DNA of 56,327 bases from DATKSS01 sp049582065 (GTDB lineage Bacteria; Chloroflexota; Dormibacteria; Dormibacterales; Dormibacteraceae), in NCBI GenBank assembly GCA_049582065.1, contig JBAUTF010000027.1, positions 1 to 56,327 of the forward strand. The letters run 5' to 3'. The stretch's first letter is position 1. Every line of letters starts with the position of its first letter. This document shows, piece after piece, positions 8,295-19,827 of this stretch. The notes beneath the pieces are model-generated. The model did not search any database, was not told the origin of the DNA, and saw only the letters and a list, made by a program, of their open reading frames with translations. Made by a program: the position numbers and the translations under genes.

Positions 8295-8597
8295 ATGGTG
8301 TTCACGTACGCCGAGCTGGAGTTCCTCAGGTCGCAGCGAATCGGGCGATTCGCGACCGTTGGACCGTCTGGATGGCCGCACGTGGCGCCCGTGATGTACG
8401 CGGTGGACGACGGGGGCGCGCTCGAGTTCGATGTCGACGGGGTCAAGCTGCGCAACCTCACCTCGGAGCCGCGTGCGGCGATGGTCGTCGACGCGATGGG
8501 ACCGAAGCGCGGCGTCGCGATGCAGGGCCAGGTCGAGCTCATCGCCCCCGAGCGCGCCCGTCTCCTGCCCCTGCGTAAGTTCAGCTGGGGTCTTTGA
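8295..8597 (+). CDS. Short PPOX-class (F420/FMN split-barrel) protein
   Basis: A 100-residue protein opening MVFTYAELEFLRSQRIGRFA, then V-G-P-S-G-W-P-H-V-A-P-V, and closing in SWGL, the start and end pattern of actinobacterial PPOX-class F420-dependent oxidoreductases. These split-barrel proteins bind F420 or flavin and reduce small molecules. Relatives are usually 120-140 residues, so the middle is shortened here, but both ends are intact and I read it as a complete compact member. Its stop overlaps the TTG start of the next gene. Substrate and cofactor cannot be told from sequence. Confidence 0.75.
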   Translation: MVFTYAELEFLRSQRIGRFATVGPSGWPHVAPVMYAVDDGGALEFDVDGVKLRNLTSEPRAAMVVDAMGPKRGVAMQGQVELIAPERARLLPLRKFSWGL

Positions 8598-9964
8598 TCC
8601 CGAGGGCGGCACTCCTGGTCGCAGTCGTCATCATGGGTTGCACAGCCTCGACCAACGCTCCCTCCCCCGCGTCCTCTGGACGGCTGGTCACTCCCACCCC
8701 TTCGCCGGCCATATCGGCGGAGTGGACCGAGTATCACCGCGACGCATCGCGCGGAGGCGCCGGCCCGACGACGCCCGCCCTCAGCTCGCCAAGCATCGCG
8801 TGGAAGACGGAGGTGGACGGCGACGTCTACGCCTCTCCGCTGATCGTCCAGGGCCACGTCATCGTTGCGACCGAGAACAACACCGTCTATTCGCTTGACC
8901 TTTTCACGGGCTCGGTGATCTGGGTGGTCCACCTCGGCGAGCCGGTCGCCGCCGGATCCCTCCCGTGCGGTGACATCGGACCCGTCACCGGCATCACAGG
9001 CACACCCGCCGCCGACCCCGCCACCGGGCGGCTCTACGTCGTTGCCTTCCTTCGGGGCCGCCACCACATGCTCTACGCACTGAGCCTGGTCGACGGCTCG
9101 GTGATCCTGCAGCAGGACGTGGACCCGGCCGGATCAGACCCGACCGTGCAGCAGCAGCGAGGCGCGCTGGCGATCGGCTCCGGATTCGTCTACGTGCCTC
9201 TCGGTGGCCTTTACGGGGACTGTGGGGCATATCACGGTTACCTGGTAGCGGTCCCGCAGGCGGGCGGGCCCGCGCCTTTCTATCGCGTCCCGAGCGCGCG
9301 AGGAGCCGGGATCTGGAGCTCGGCCGGCCCTTCCATCGACGGAGCCGGGAACGTGTACGTGGTCACCGGCAACTCGACCGCCTCGCCGACGGCCTTCGAC
9401 TACAGCAACTCCGTGATCGAGCTCTCGCCCGACCTGCAGTCGGTGAAATCGTTCTTTTCGCCGGCGAATTGGCGCGCCCTCAACGCAGGCGACGTTGACC
9501 TAGGGTCGCTCGGCGCGGCGCTGTTGGCGTCGGGCGACGTGGTCAGCGTGGGCAAGGAAGGGGTCGCGTACCTGCTGCGGGCGGGACGTCTGGGCGGCGT
9601 CGGCGGCCAAGTTGCCAGCAGGCAGGTGTGCGGAGGAGCGTTTGGTGGAGCGGCGGTGGCAGGCTCGACCGTCTTCGTGCCCTGCACCGACGGGCTCTAC
9701 GCCTTGTCGGTGGCCTCCGGCTCGATCGAGGTGAGCTGGCGCGCGCCACATCCGTCGCTGGGATCTCCCATCACCTCGGCCGGCGCATTGTGGGGCATCG
9801 AGGCTTCGTCGGCGACGCTGTACGGGCTCGACCCCGCCGATGGGCGGGTGCTCTACACGGTTGGGCTCGGCGCCGCCGACCACTTCAGCACTCCCGCCGC
9901 GACGGACGGGTTCGTCGTGGCGCCCGCGGGGCGCAGCGTCGTCGCCGTGTTGACGGCCGGCTAA
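8594..9964 (+). CDS. Secreted PQQ-type beta-propeller lipoprotein
   Basis: A 456-residue protein with a lipoprotein signal (AALLVAVVIMGC, Cys16), a Ser/Pro/Thr-rich linker to about residue 40, and then propeller blades. Typical blade motifs are AWKTEVDGDVYASPLIVQG, VYSLDLFTGSVIW, LYALSVASGSIEVSW and LYGLDPADGRVLY, as in outer-membrane BamB/PQQ-dehydrogenase-like repeats. No catalytic dehydrogenase residues are evident, so a binding or scaffold role on the outer face of the membrane is likelier than enzyme activity. TTG is used as start, overlapping the previous stop (TTGA). It converges on ribH with a 5 bp gap. Confidence 0.8.
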   Translation: MIPRAALLVAVVIMGCTASTNAPSPASSGRLVTPTPSPAISAEWTEYHRDASRGGAGPTTPALSSPSIAWKTEVDGDVYASPLIVQGHVIVATENNTVYSLDLFTGSVIWVVHLGEPVAAGSLPCGDIGPVTGITGTPAADPATGRLYVVAFLRGRHHMLYALSLVDGSVILQQDVDPAGSDPTVQQQRGALAIGSGFVYVPLGGLYGDCGAYHGYLVAVPQAGGPAPFYRVPSARGAGIWSSAGPSIDGAGNVYVVTGNSTASPTAFDYSNSVIELSPDLQSVKSFFSPANWRALNAGDVDLGSLGAALLASGDVVSVGKEGVAYLLRAGRLGGVGGQVASRQVCGGAFGGAAVAGSTVFVPCTDGLYALSVASGSIEVSWRAPHPSLGSPITSAGALWGIEASSATLYGLDPADGRVLYTVGLGAADHFSTPAATDGFVVAPAGRSVVAVLTAG

Positions 9965-9969
9965 CCCCG

Positions 9970-10434
9970 CTAACCCTGGATCGAGCGCAGCAGGTTTGCC
10001 ATCTCGATGGCCGCCTCCGCCGCTTCGGCGCCCTTGTTGTTCTTGGGCCCCGAGCGGGCGAGGGCCTGGTCCCGGTCCTCGGTGGTCAAGACGCCGAAGG
10101 TCACCGGCACGCCGGTGTCCAGCTGCACCTGCATGATCCCGGCCGCAGTCTGGCCGGCCACGACCTCGAAGTGATACGTCTCGCCACGGATCACGCAACC
10201 CAGGCACACGATGGCGTCGTAGCCGCCCTTCTCCGCCAGCGTCAGCGCGGTGACCGGGAGCTCCAGCGAGCCGGGCACCCAGAAGACGTCAGGCTCATCC
10301 ACACCGTGCTGGCCAAGCGCATCGAGAGCGCCTCGGAGCAGCCGCCTCGAGATGTCCTCGTTGAACCGGGACACGACGACGGCGACGCCGAGCTCGGCTC
10401 CCTCGAGTTCTGGCGTGGCGCCCTTCTCCCCCAT
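9970..10434 (-). CDS. ribH: 6,7-dimethyl-8-ribityllumazine synthase
   Basis: A 154-residue lumazine synthase with the family landmarks VVVSRFNEDI, WVPGSLELPV, CLGCVIRGETYHFEVV and FGVLTTEDRDQALAR. It condenses 5-amino-6-ribitylamino-uracil with 3,4-dihydroxybutanone phosphate, the penultimate step of riboflavin synthesis; members assemble as pentamers or 60-mers. It is the last gene of ribD-E-BA-H but has its own promoter-like TACAGT exactly 6 nt before the ATG and no Shine-Dalgarno, so it may also be expressed alone. Confidence 0.96.
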   Translation of the reverse strand: MGEKGATPELEGAELGVAVVVSRFNEDISRRLLRGALDALGQHGVDEPDVFWVPGSLELPVTALTLAEKGGYDAIVCLGCVIRGETYHFEVVAGQTAAGIMQVQLDTGVPVTFGVLTTEDRDQALARSGPKNNKGAEAAEAAIEMANLLRSIQG

Positions 10435-10460
10435 TAGTGGACTGTAACGGCCAGAGCTGG
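10435..10460 (-). promoter_or_regulatory. ribH promoter region with 26-bp repeat shared with 31818-31843
   Basis: On the minus strand this reads CCAGCTCTGG, CCGTTACAGT, CCACTA and then the ribH ATG. TACAGT (10446-10441) is a -10-like hexamer 6 nt from the start. The 26 bases match 31818-31843 at 24 positions by eye, the other copy lying in a large inverted repeat between convergent genes. Confidence 0.5.
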
Positions 10461-10471
10461 AGCAGGCCGCC

Positions 10472-11677
10472 TCAGAGCAGGTGACCCAGCTTGTCTTTCT
10501 TGGTCTTCAGGTAGCGCTCGTTGTGCGGGTTGGACGGGACCTGGATCGCGACTCGCTCCACGACCTCGAGGCCGAATCCCTCCAGGCCGTAGATCTTCTT
10601 CGGGTTGTTGGTCAGCAGGCGGATCTTGCGCACGCCAAGGTCGTACAGGATCTGGCTGCCGATTCCGTAGTCGCGCTTGTCAGCAGGATGCCCGAGCGCC
10701 TCGTTGGCTTCCACCGTGTCCATCCCGCGGTCCTGGAGGTTGTAGGCGTGCAGCTTGTCCAGCAGGCCGATGCCACGACCTTCCTGGTGGCGGATGTAGA
10801 GGATCACGCCGGTGCCCTCTTTCGCGATCATCTCCATCGCCGCGCGCAGCTGGGCCCCGCAATCACAGCGCAGGCTGCCGAAGATGTCCCCGGTCAGGCA
10901 CTCGGAGTGCGCGCGCAGCAGGACCGGCTGCCTGGGATCGATGTCCCCCAGCACGAGGGCCAGGTGGTTCTCGTGCCTGAGCACGTCCTCGTAGGCGAAG
11001 AGCTTCCACAAGCGCGGGGCGGCATCGCCGATCGGGATGGTGGCCTCGACACGGCGCGCGACGAGCTTCTCGTTCCGGCGGCGGTACGCGATCAGCTGCT
11101 CGACGGTGATCAGCTTGATCCCGTGCGCCGTGGCGAACTCCTCCAGGTCCGGCATGCGGGCCATCGTGCCGTCGGCTTTCATCAGCTCGGTGATCACCCC
11201 TGCCGGGTAGAGGCCGGCCAGGTTCGCCAGGTCCACCGCGGCTTCGGTCTGCCCGGCCCGCGTGAGCACGCCTCCTTCGGCAGCCCGCAGCGGAAACGTG
11301 TGGCCGGGCATCGAGAAATCTGACGCTTTTGCCTGCGGATCGAGCACTTTGCGGATCGTGGCTGCGCGGTCATAGGCGGAAGCCCCGGTGGTTGTCATCT
11401 CCCTGGCGTCGATGCTGACGCTGAACGCGGTGCCGAGCCGGCTGGTGTTGTGCTCGACCATCGGGGCGATGCCGAGCTCGTCCAGGCGCCTGGCGACAAC
11501 AGGCATGCAGACAAGCCCCGACCCGTGCCGGGTCATGAAGCTGATGTGGTCGGGCGTGACGAGCTGGGCGGCCACCACCAGGTCGCCCTCGTTCTCGCGG
11601 TCCTCGTCGTCGACCACGATCACGAACTTGCCGGCCTCGAAGTCGGCGACTGCCTCAGGAACGGTGGCCAGTCCCAT
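10472..11677 (-). CDS. ribBA: Bifunctional 3,4-dihydroxybutanone-4-phosphate synthase / GTP cyclohydrolase II
   Basis: A 401-residue fusion. Residues 1 to about 200 form the RibB domain (DDEDRENEGDLVVAAQ at 23-38, RHGSGLVCM) that makes dihydroxybutanone phosphate from ribulose 5-phosphate. Residues from about 205 on form the RibA domain, with the zinc-site Cys in SECLTGDIFGSLRCDCG and the GRGIGL loop, which opens GTP. Both feed riboflavin synthesis. It lies 13 nt after ribE; TAACAT, which includes the ribE stop, lies 10 nt before the ATG. Confidence 0.96.
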   Translation of the reverse strand: MGLATVPEAVADFEAGKFVIVVDDEDRENEGDLVVAAQLVTPDHISFMTRHGSGLVCMPVVARRLDELGIAPMVEHNTSRLGTAFSVSIDAREMTTTGASAYDRAATIRKVLDPQAKASDFSMPGHTFPLRAAEGGVLTRAGQTEAAVDLANLAGLYPAGVITELMKADGTMARMPDLEEFATAHGIKLITVEQLIAYRRRNEKLVARRVEATIPIGDAAPRLWKLFAYEDVLRHENHLALVLGDIDPRQPVLLRAHSECLTGDIFGSLRCDCGAQLRAAMEMIAKEGTGVILYIRHQEGRGIGLLDKLHAYNLQDRGMDTVEANEALGHPADKRDYGIGSQILYDLGVRKIRLLTNNPKKIYGLEGFGLEVVERVAIQVPSNPHNERYLKTKKDKLGHLL

Positions 11678-11690
11678 TGCTCGACGAATG

Positions 11691-12272
11691 TTACCGGCGG
11701 AGGTTTCTGGCGACGTACCGCGCCACCACGTCCGCCTCCAGGTTGACCACCCACCCCCTCTCGTATTCGCCGGCGATCGTCACGGCGAGCGTATGCGGGA
11801 TCAGGGCGACCCTGAAGCTTCGGGCCTGGTCGTCGACCCCGGCGACGGTGAGGCTCATGCCGTCGACCGCGATCGAACCCTTCTCCACGACGAACCGACG
11901 CAGGGCCGGCGGCAGGCCGATCTCGAGCTCGCGGCCTGAGGCCACCCTTGTTATCTTCCGGACCGTCGTCTTGGCGTCCACGTGGCCCTGGACAAGGTGT
12001 CCATCCAGCAGGCCGGCCGCGCTCAGGGGCAGCTCGAGGTTGACCCGCGAGCCCGGGGTGGCCAGGCCCAGGTTGGTGCGCCGAAGCGTCTCCGGGACGA
12101 CGTCTGCGAAGAAGGCGGCTCCCTGCTTTTTGACCACGGTCAGGCAGCAGCCGTTGACCGCCACGCTCGAACCGATCTTCAGCCGGCGCGTCGCGGACGC
12201 CGCAGCGATGCCGAGCCGGTTCGGGCCGGTCTCGACGACCGTCCCGACCGAGCTAACTATCCCGGTGAACAT
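11691..12272 (-). CDS. ribE: Riboflavin synthase alpha chain
   Basis: A 193-residue protein starting MFTGIVSSVG, with two tandem lumazine-binding repeats (SSVAVNGCCLTVV and GSIAVDGMSLTVAG) and the Gly-His linker LVQGHVD. It dismutates two lumazine molecules into riboflavin. Length is usual for the family (about 190-215). The gene overlaps the end of ribD by 20 nt, so translation of the two is probably coupled. Confidence 0.95.
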   Translation of the reverse strand: MFTGIVSSVGTVVETGPNRLGIAAASATRRLKIGSSVAVNGCCLTVVKKQGAAFFADVVPETLRRTNLGLATPGSRVNLELPLSAAGLLDGHLVQGHVDAKTTVRKITRVASGRELEIGLPPALRRFVVEKGSIAVDGMSLTVAGVDDQARSFRVALIPHTLAVTIAGEYERGWVVNLEADVVARYVARNLRR

Positions 12273-13353
12273 CTGGGTAAGCCGTGATCAGCATGTCGTC
12301 GCCCAGGCGGGTGAAGTCGACGTCGCGCAGCGAGATTGCGTCCGTCAAGCGCTCGATCCCCCGCCCTCCGACGGGACCCGGCGCTTCCCGCCCACCGATT
12401 ACTCGCGGGGCGACGTAGGCGTGCACCTTGTCAACGAGGTGATCGGCGAAGAAAGAGGCATGGACCTCGCCTCCCCCTTCCACCAGCACGCTGAGCAGAT
12501 TGCGCCTGCCGAGCTCGTCGAGCAGGGCAGGCAGCGAAACGCGGCCGTTCGCTTCCGCCGGCAGCTTCACGACCTCGGCCGCGCCGACGCGGCCCGCGAG
12601 GGTGGTGGCGATCAGCGTGCCGGCGCCGACGATGCGCGCCGACTGGCGGATCCTCAGTTGGGAGTCGACGACCACGCGTAAGGGCTGGCGCCCGTCCCCG
12701 CTGTCGAGCCGGGTCGTCAACTCGGGGTCGTCGACCATGACCGTGTTGACGCCCACCAGGATTGCATCGTGCATGTGCCGCAGACGGTGGGAGTGCCGGC
12801 GGGCCTCCTCACCGGTGATCCAGCGCGATTCGCCCGTGCGGGTGGCGATCTTGCCGTCGAGACTCATCGCGAACTTCGCGGTCACAAAGGGCCGGCCGGT
12901 CAGTCGGTGCTTGACGTAGAACTCGTTCATGCGCAGCGCTCTGTCTTCGTGCGCTCCGGCGGCTACCTCGATCCCTGCAACCTCGAGCGCGCGGATGCCG
13001 GCGCCCCGCACCCGTTCATCCGGGTCTGCCATCGAGACGACCACCCGGCGCAGCCCGGCCTCGATGATCGCGGCGGCACACGAGGGGCTGCGATGCTCGT
13101 GGTTGCACGGCTCGAGGTTGACGTACAGGCTGCCGCGGAACGCAGCCTCGCCCGCGGCTGCCAGGGCCTCCTCCTCGGCATGGGGATGGCCCGGGCCGCG
13201 ATGGTAGCCCTCGCCCGCCAGCCGGCCGTCGCGGTCCAGGACGACCGCGCCAACCATCGGGTTGGGGCTGGTGCGGTAATCACCCTTCAGCGCGAGCTCG
13301 ATGGCGCGCGCGGACCAGTAGAGGTCCTCGCTCGGATGGTTCTTGGTCGACAT
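12253..13353 (-). CDS. ribD: Bifunctional riboflavin deaminase/reductase
   Basis: A 366-residue fusion. The N-terminal cytidine-deaminase-like domain has the zinc motif HAEEEAL and the PCNHEHRSPSC cluster, in which the usual P-C-x-H-x-G-x-T-P-P-C is altered but keeps both Cys. The C-terminal reductase domain carries KFAMSLDGKIATRTGESRWIT and LVEGGGEVHASF. It performs steps two and three of riboflavin synthesis and opens the operon. I find no FMN riboswitch upstream, and no Shine-Dalgarno or close -10. Confidence 0.94.
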   Translation of the reverse strand: MSTKNHPSEDLYWSARAIELALKGDYRTSPNPMVGAVVLDRDGRLAGEGYHRGPGHPHAEEEALAAAGEAAFRGSLYVNLEPCNHEHRSPSCAAAIIEAGLRRVVVSMADPDERVRGAGIRALEVAGIEVAAGAHEDRALRMNEFYVKHRLTGRPFVTAKFAMSLDGKIATRTGESRWITGEEARRHSHRLRHMHDAILVGVNTVMVDDPELTTRLDSGDGRQPLRVVVDSQLRIRQSARIVGAGTLIATTLAGRVGAAEVVKLPAEANGRVSLPALLDELGRRNLLSVLVEGGGEVHASFFADHLVDKVHAYVAPRVIGGREAPGPVGGRGIERLTDAISLRDVDFTRLGDDMLITAYPDVHRDS

Positions 13354-13511
13354 CAGTGTGCGCGCGCCAAATCAGACCACATGGTGATCGCAATCAACAA
13401 CCGAACTAGGTCTATGAGATTCTCCAGCCTGCCTTGAGCGCTGGATCCGTAATTTGTTCGTTGCCTCACTTCGTACCGGTGCGCCCGGCGCGCGCCCGGC
13501 GCTTCAGTGAC
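13354..13511 (-). other. Intergenic region between 23S rRNA and ribD
   Basis: About 160 bp that should hold the end of the rRNA transcript and the ribD promoter. I see no 5S rRNA gene, no tRNA and no FMN riboswitch. A GC-rich inverted repeat (around 13481-13503, GCGCCCGGC against its complement) could form a hairpin but has no T tract. A weak promoter candidate for ribD is TTGATT with TGATTT 17 nt later. Confidence 0.4.
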
Positions 13512-16557
<3,046 letters not shown>

Positions 16558-16615
16558 TCGCTGAAGAATTGTTTTTGGTCACGACAAATTTTAGAAAGAG
16601 GATCCAGATTTAGGT

Positions 16616-16642
16616 CCCCAAAAAATCTGCGATTTTTCGGGG
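16616..16642 (-). repeat. rRNA-spacer hairpin repeat, copy 1
   Basis: CCCCAAAAAATC, loop TGC, GATTTTTCGGGG: 12-nt arms and a 3-nt loop with one mismatch. It lies between the tRNA-Ala and 23S genes. Same layout as copies at 16878-16904 and 16986-17012. Confidence 0.7.
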
Positions 16643-16685
16643 CTCCTTTTTGCTTTACGGCATTCTGGAGATCTCGATAGACCTA

Positions 16686-16704
16686 TTCGGTTGTCAATGT
16701 GCTG
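16686..16704 (-). promoter_or_regulatory. boxA-like conserved rRNA spacer motif before 23S
   Basis: The minus strand reads CAGCACATTGACAACCGAA, nearly identical to CAGCACCTTGACAACTGAA at 18781-18799 before 16S. Its repetition ahead of each large rRNA resembles the boxA antitermination/processing motifs of other bacteria; the function is inferred from position. Confidence 0.5.
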
Positions 16705-16778
16705 GTGGAGATGAGCGGGCTCGAACCGCTGACCCCCTGCTTGCAAAGCAGGTGCTCTCCCAGCTGAGCTACATCCCC
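16703..16778 (-). tRNA. tRNA-Ala (anticodon TGC)
   Basis: The minus strand folds as a complete cloverleaf: acceptor GGGGATG pairing with CATCTCC (one G-T), D-arm AGCTCAGCTGGGAGAGC, anticodon stem CCTGC/GCAGG around loop TTTGCAA (anticodon TGC), and T-arm with GGTTCGAGCCC. The 3' CCA is encoded. It sits in the 16S-23S spacer as usual; the tRNA-Ile that often accompanies it is absent. Confidence 0.96.
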
Positions 16779-16877
16779 TGGGGCACGGAAAATCCGTGCT
16801 ATAGCGACGTCGATATGACGTCTCCCTCCGCGTGCGGAGCGCTCTGCTCCGCGGGAGGTGCTTCAGACCTTGAAGTT

Positions 16878-16904
16878 CCCCACGAAATCTTCGATTTCGT
16901 GGGG
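16878..16904 (-). repeat. rRNA-spacer hairpin repeat, copy 2
   Basis: CCCCACGAAATC, loop TTC, GATTTCGTGGGG: a perfect 12-bp stem with a 3-nt loop, between the 16S and tRNA-Ala genes. Confidence 0.75.
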
Positions 16905-16985
16905 ACCCCTTCTTGAGGGCCTGAAGAGTGGGAAAGACAGGACGAAACCATGGGCCTTTGTTTGCTTTTTGCACTCGAATGAGAG

Positions 16986-17012
16986 CCCCACAAAATCTGC
17001 GATTTTGCGAGG
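16986..17012 (-). repeat. rRNA-spacer hairpin repeat, copy 3
   Basis: CCCCACAAAATC, loop TGC, GATTTTGCGAGG: the same 12-3-12 layout, with the inner seven pairs perfect and the outer part decayed. It is just downstream of the 16S gene. Confidence 0.65.
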
Positions 17013-17208
17013 ACCCCGTAAGAACGAAACGCGACGGATTTTCACCGCGAACTGAGCTGCCTTCCGTCACCTTTCGATGACGCTCTCGCGCGTTCGGGAG
17101 GGCTACTCTTCGCGATTCTTCAATCGCTACTCTTGGCCGACCTAATGACGCTCGTTACTGCGAAATCTCTGACTTGACGAGCCTCCAAACGTAAAGGAGA
17201 AGCTCCTT

Positions 17209-18721
<1,513 letters not shown>

Positions 18722-18780
18722 AAACGGAGGACCCAAGGCCTTCGCCCTGAGTCATAAGACTCTCAGAGTCTTTCCCACTC

Positions 18781-18799
18781 TTCAGTTGTCAAGGTGCTG
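18781..18799 (-). promoter_or_regulatory. boxA-like conserved motif in 16S leader
   Basis: CAGCACCTTGACAACTGAA on the minus strand, matching the spacer motif at 16686-16704 at 17 of 19 positions. It contains TTGACA but has no matching -10, so an antitermination or processing role is likelier than a promoter. Confidence 0.5.
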
Positions 18800-18871
18800 A
18801 TTCCTACCGGCGCATCTCGTGGATGCCCATCTTCAGGGCGCACGAAACCTTCCCGTCGGAGGAACCTGCGA

Positions 18872-18901
18872 ATTCTACCGGCCCCGCAGGCGGTATTGCA
18901 A
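18872..18901 (-). promoter_or_regulatory. Candidate rRNA operon promoter
   Basis: TTGCAA (18901-18896), 18-nt spacer, TAGAAT (18877-18872) on the minus strand, just after the recR stop and about 150 nt before 16S. It is the best two-part promoter match in the window, as expected for rrn. Confidence 0.6.
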
Positions 18902-18907
18902 GCCGGG

Positions 18908-19507
18908 CTAAAACGAGCGCCGGCCGGCCATCGCCCGGGCCAGGGTGAGCTCATCCGCGTATTCGAGGTCGCCCCCTACCGGCAGACCGTGGGCCGGCCG
19001 CGTCACCTTGACGCCCAGGGGCTGGATGGCCCGCTGCAGGTAGACCGCCGTGGCCTCCCCCTCGATGTCGGCGTCGGTGGCGATGATGACCTCGGCGACG
19101 CCCTCCTCTCGCACCCTCTCGAGCAGCTGCGGGACGTGGATCTGGTCCGGCCCGACCCCGTCGATCGGCGAGATCACCCCGTGGAGGACGAAGTACAGGC
19201 CCCCGAACTCCGAGGTCCGCTCGACCGCGAGCACGTCCAGGGCCGACTCGACCACGCATAGGAGCGTTGGGTCGCGACGGGTGGAGGAGCAGATCGCGCA
19301 GAGGCTCCCCTCGGCGATGTTGTAGCAGCGCTCGCAGTAGCCAATGCGCGCTTTGACGTCCTCAATCGCCTGCGCCAGCGAGTCGGCGCGCTGCCGGTCC
19401 GAGCGCAGCAGATGGAACGCCAGCCGCTGGGCGGTCTTGGGACCGATGCCCGGGAGACGCGCAAGCTCTTGGATGAGCCTTTCGAGCGGCTCCGGCAGCT
19501 GCGGCAT
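18908..19507 (-). CDS. recR: Recombination protein RecR
   Basis: A 199-residue RecR of normal length. In order: helix-hairpin-helix with LARLPGIGPKTAQRLA (16-30), four-Cys zinc finger (58, 61, 70, 73), Toprim domain from about 81 with Glu87 and ATDAD at 143-147, and a C-terminal Walker-B-like tail. It loads RecA at gaps with RecF/RecO. It lies 11 nt after ybaB in the conserved dnaX-ybaB-recR order, and reads towards the rRNA operon. Confidence 0.97.
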   Translation of the reverse strand: MPQLPEPLERLIQELARLPGIGPKTAQRLAFHLLRSDRQRADSLAQAIEDVKARIGYCERCYNIAEGSLCAICSSTRRDPTLLCVVESALDVLAVERTSEFGGLYFVLHGVISPIDGVGPDQIHVPQLLERVREEGVAEVIIATDADIEGEATAVYLQRAIQPLGVKVTRPAHGLPVGGDLEYADELTLARAMAGRRSF

Positions 19508-19518
19508 GCCCGCTCGGT

Positions 19519-19827
19519 TTAGATCAGGCCGGGCGGCAGGCCAAGGCCGGACGCCACGCCCTTCATCTTCTCGGCCGCCATCTGCTTCGAACGCTCCATC
19601 GCCTCGTTGACCGCGGCGAGCACCAGGTCCTGCAGCATCTCGTTGTCCGAGGCGGCCGCCGGGTCGATCGTTACCGACACCACCTTCTGCGTCCCGGTCG
19701 CAACGACGGTGACGGCGCCTCCACCGGCGCTCGCCTCCACGGTTTCCGTCTCGAGCTCCTTCTGCACCTTCGACATCTTGTCCTGCATCTGCTGCACCTG
19801 GCGCAACATCTTGAGCGGGTCCTTCAC
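19519..19827 (-). CDS. YbaB/EbfC nucleoid-associated protein
   Basis: A 102-residue YbaB/EbfC protein: N-terminal helix MLRQVQQMQDKMSKVQKELE, strands with VEASAGGGAVTVVATG, and the helical C-terminus ending GLASGLGLPPGL-like (VASGLGLPPGLI). Dimers bind DNA as tweezers; some relatives act with RecR or as regulators. Its ATG overlaps the dnaX stop by 4 nt (ATGA), so the two are translationally coupled. Confidence 0.95.
   Translation of the reverse strand: MKDPLKMLRQVQQMQDKMSKVQKELETETVEASAGGGAVTVVATGTQKVVSVTIDPAAASDNEMLQDLVLAAVNEAMERSKQMAAEKMKGVASGLGLPPGLI

Noticed and set aside
18781..18800. TTGACA before 16S as a promoter -35
   Set aside because: No -10 at 16-19 nt, and the same motif recurs before 23S, so a boxA-like role fits better; TTGCAA/TAGAAT further upstream is a better promoter.
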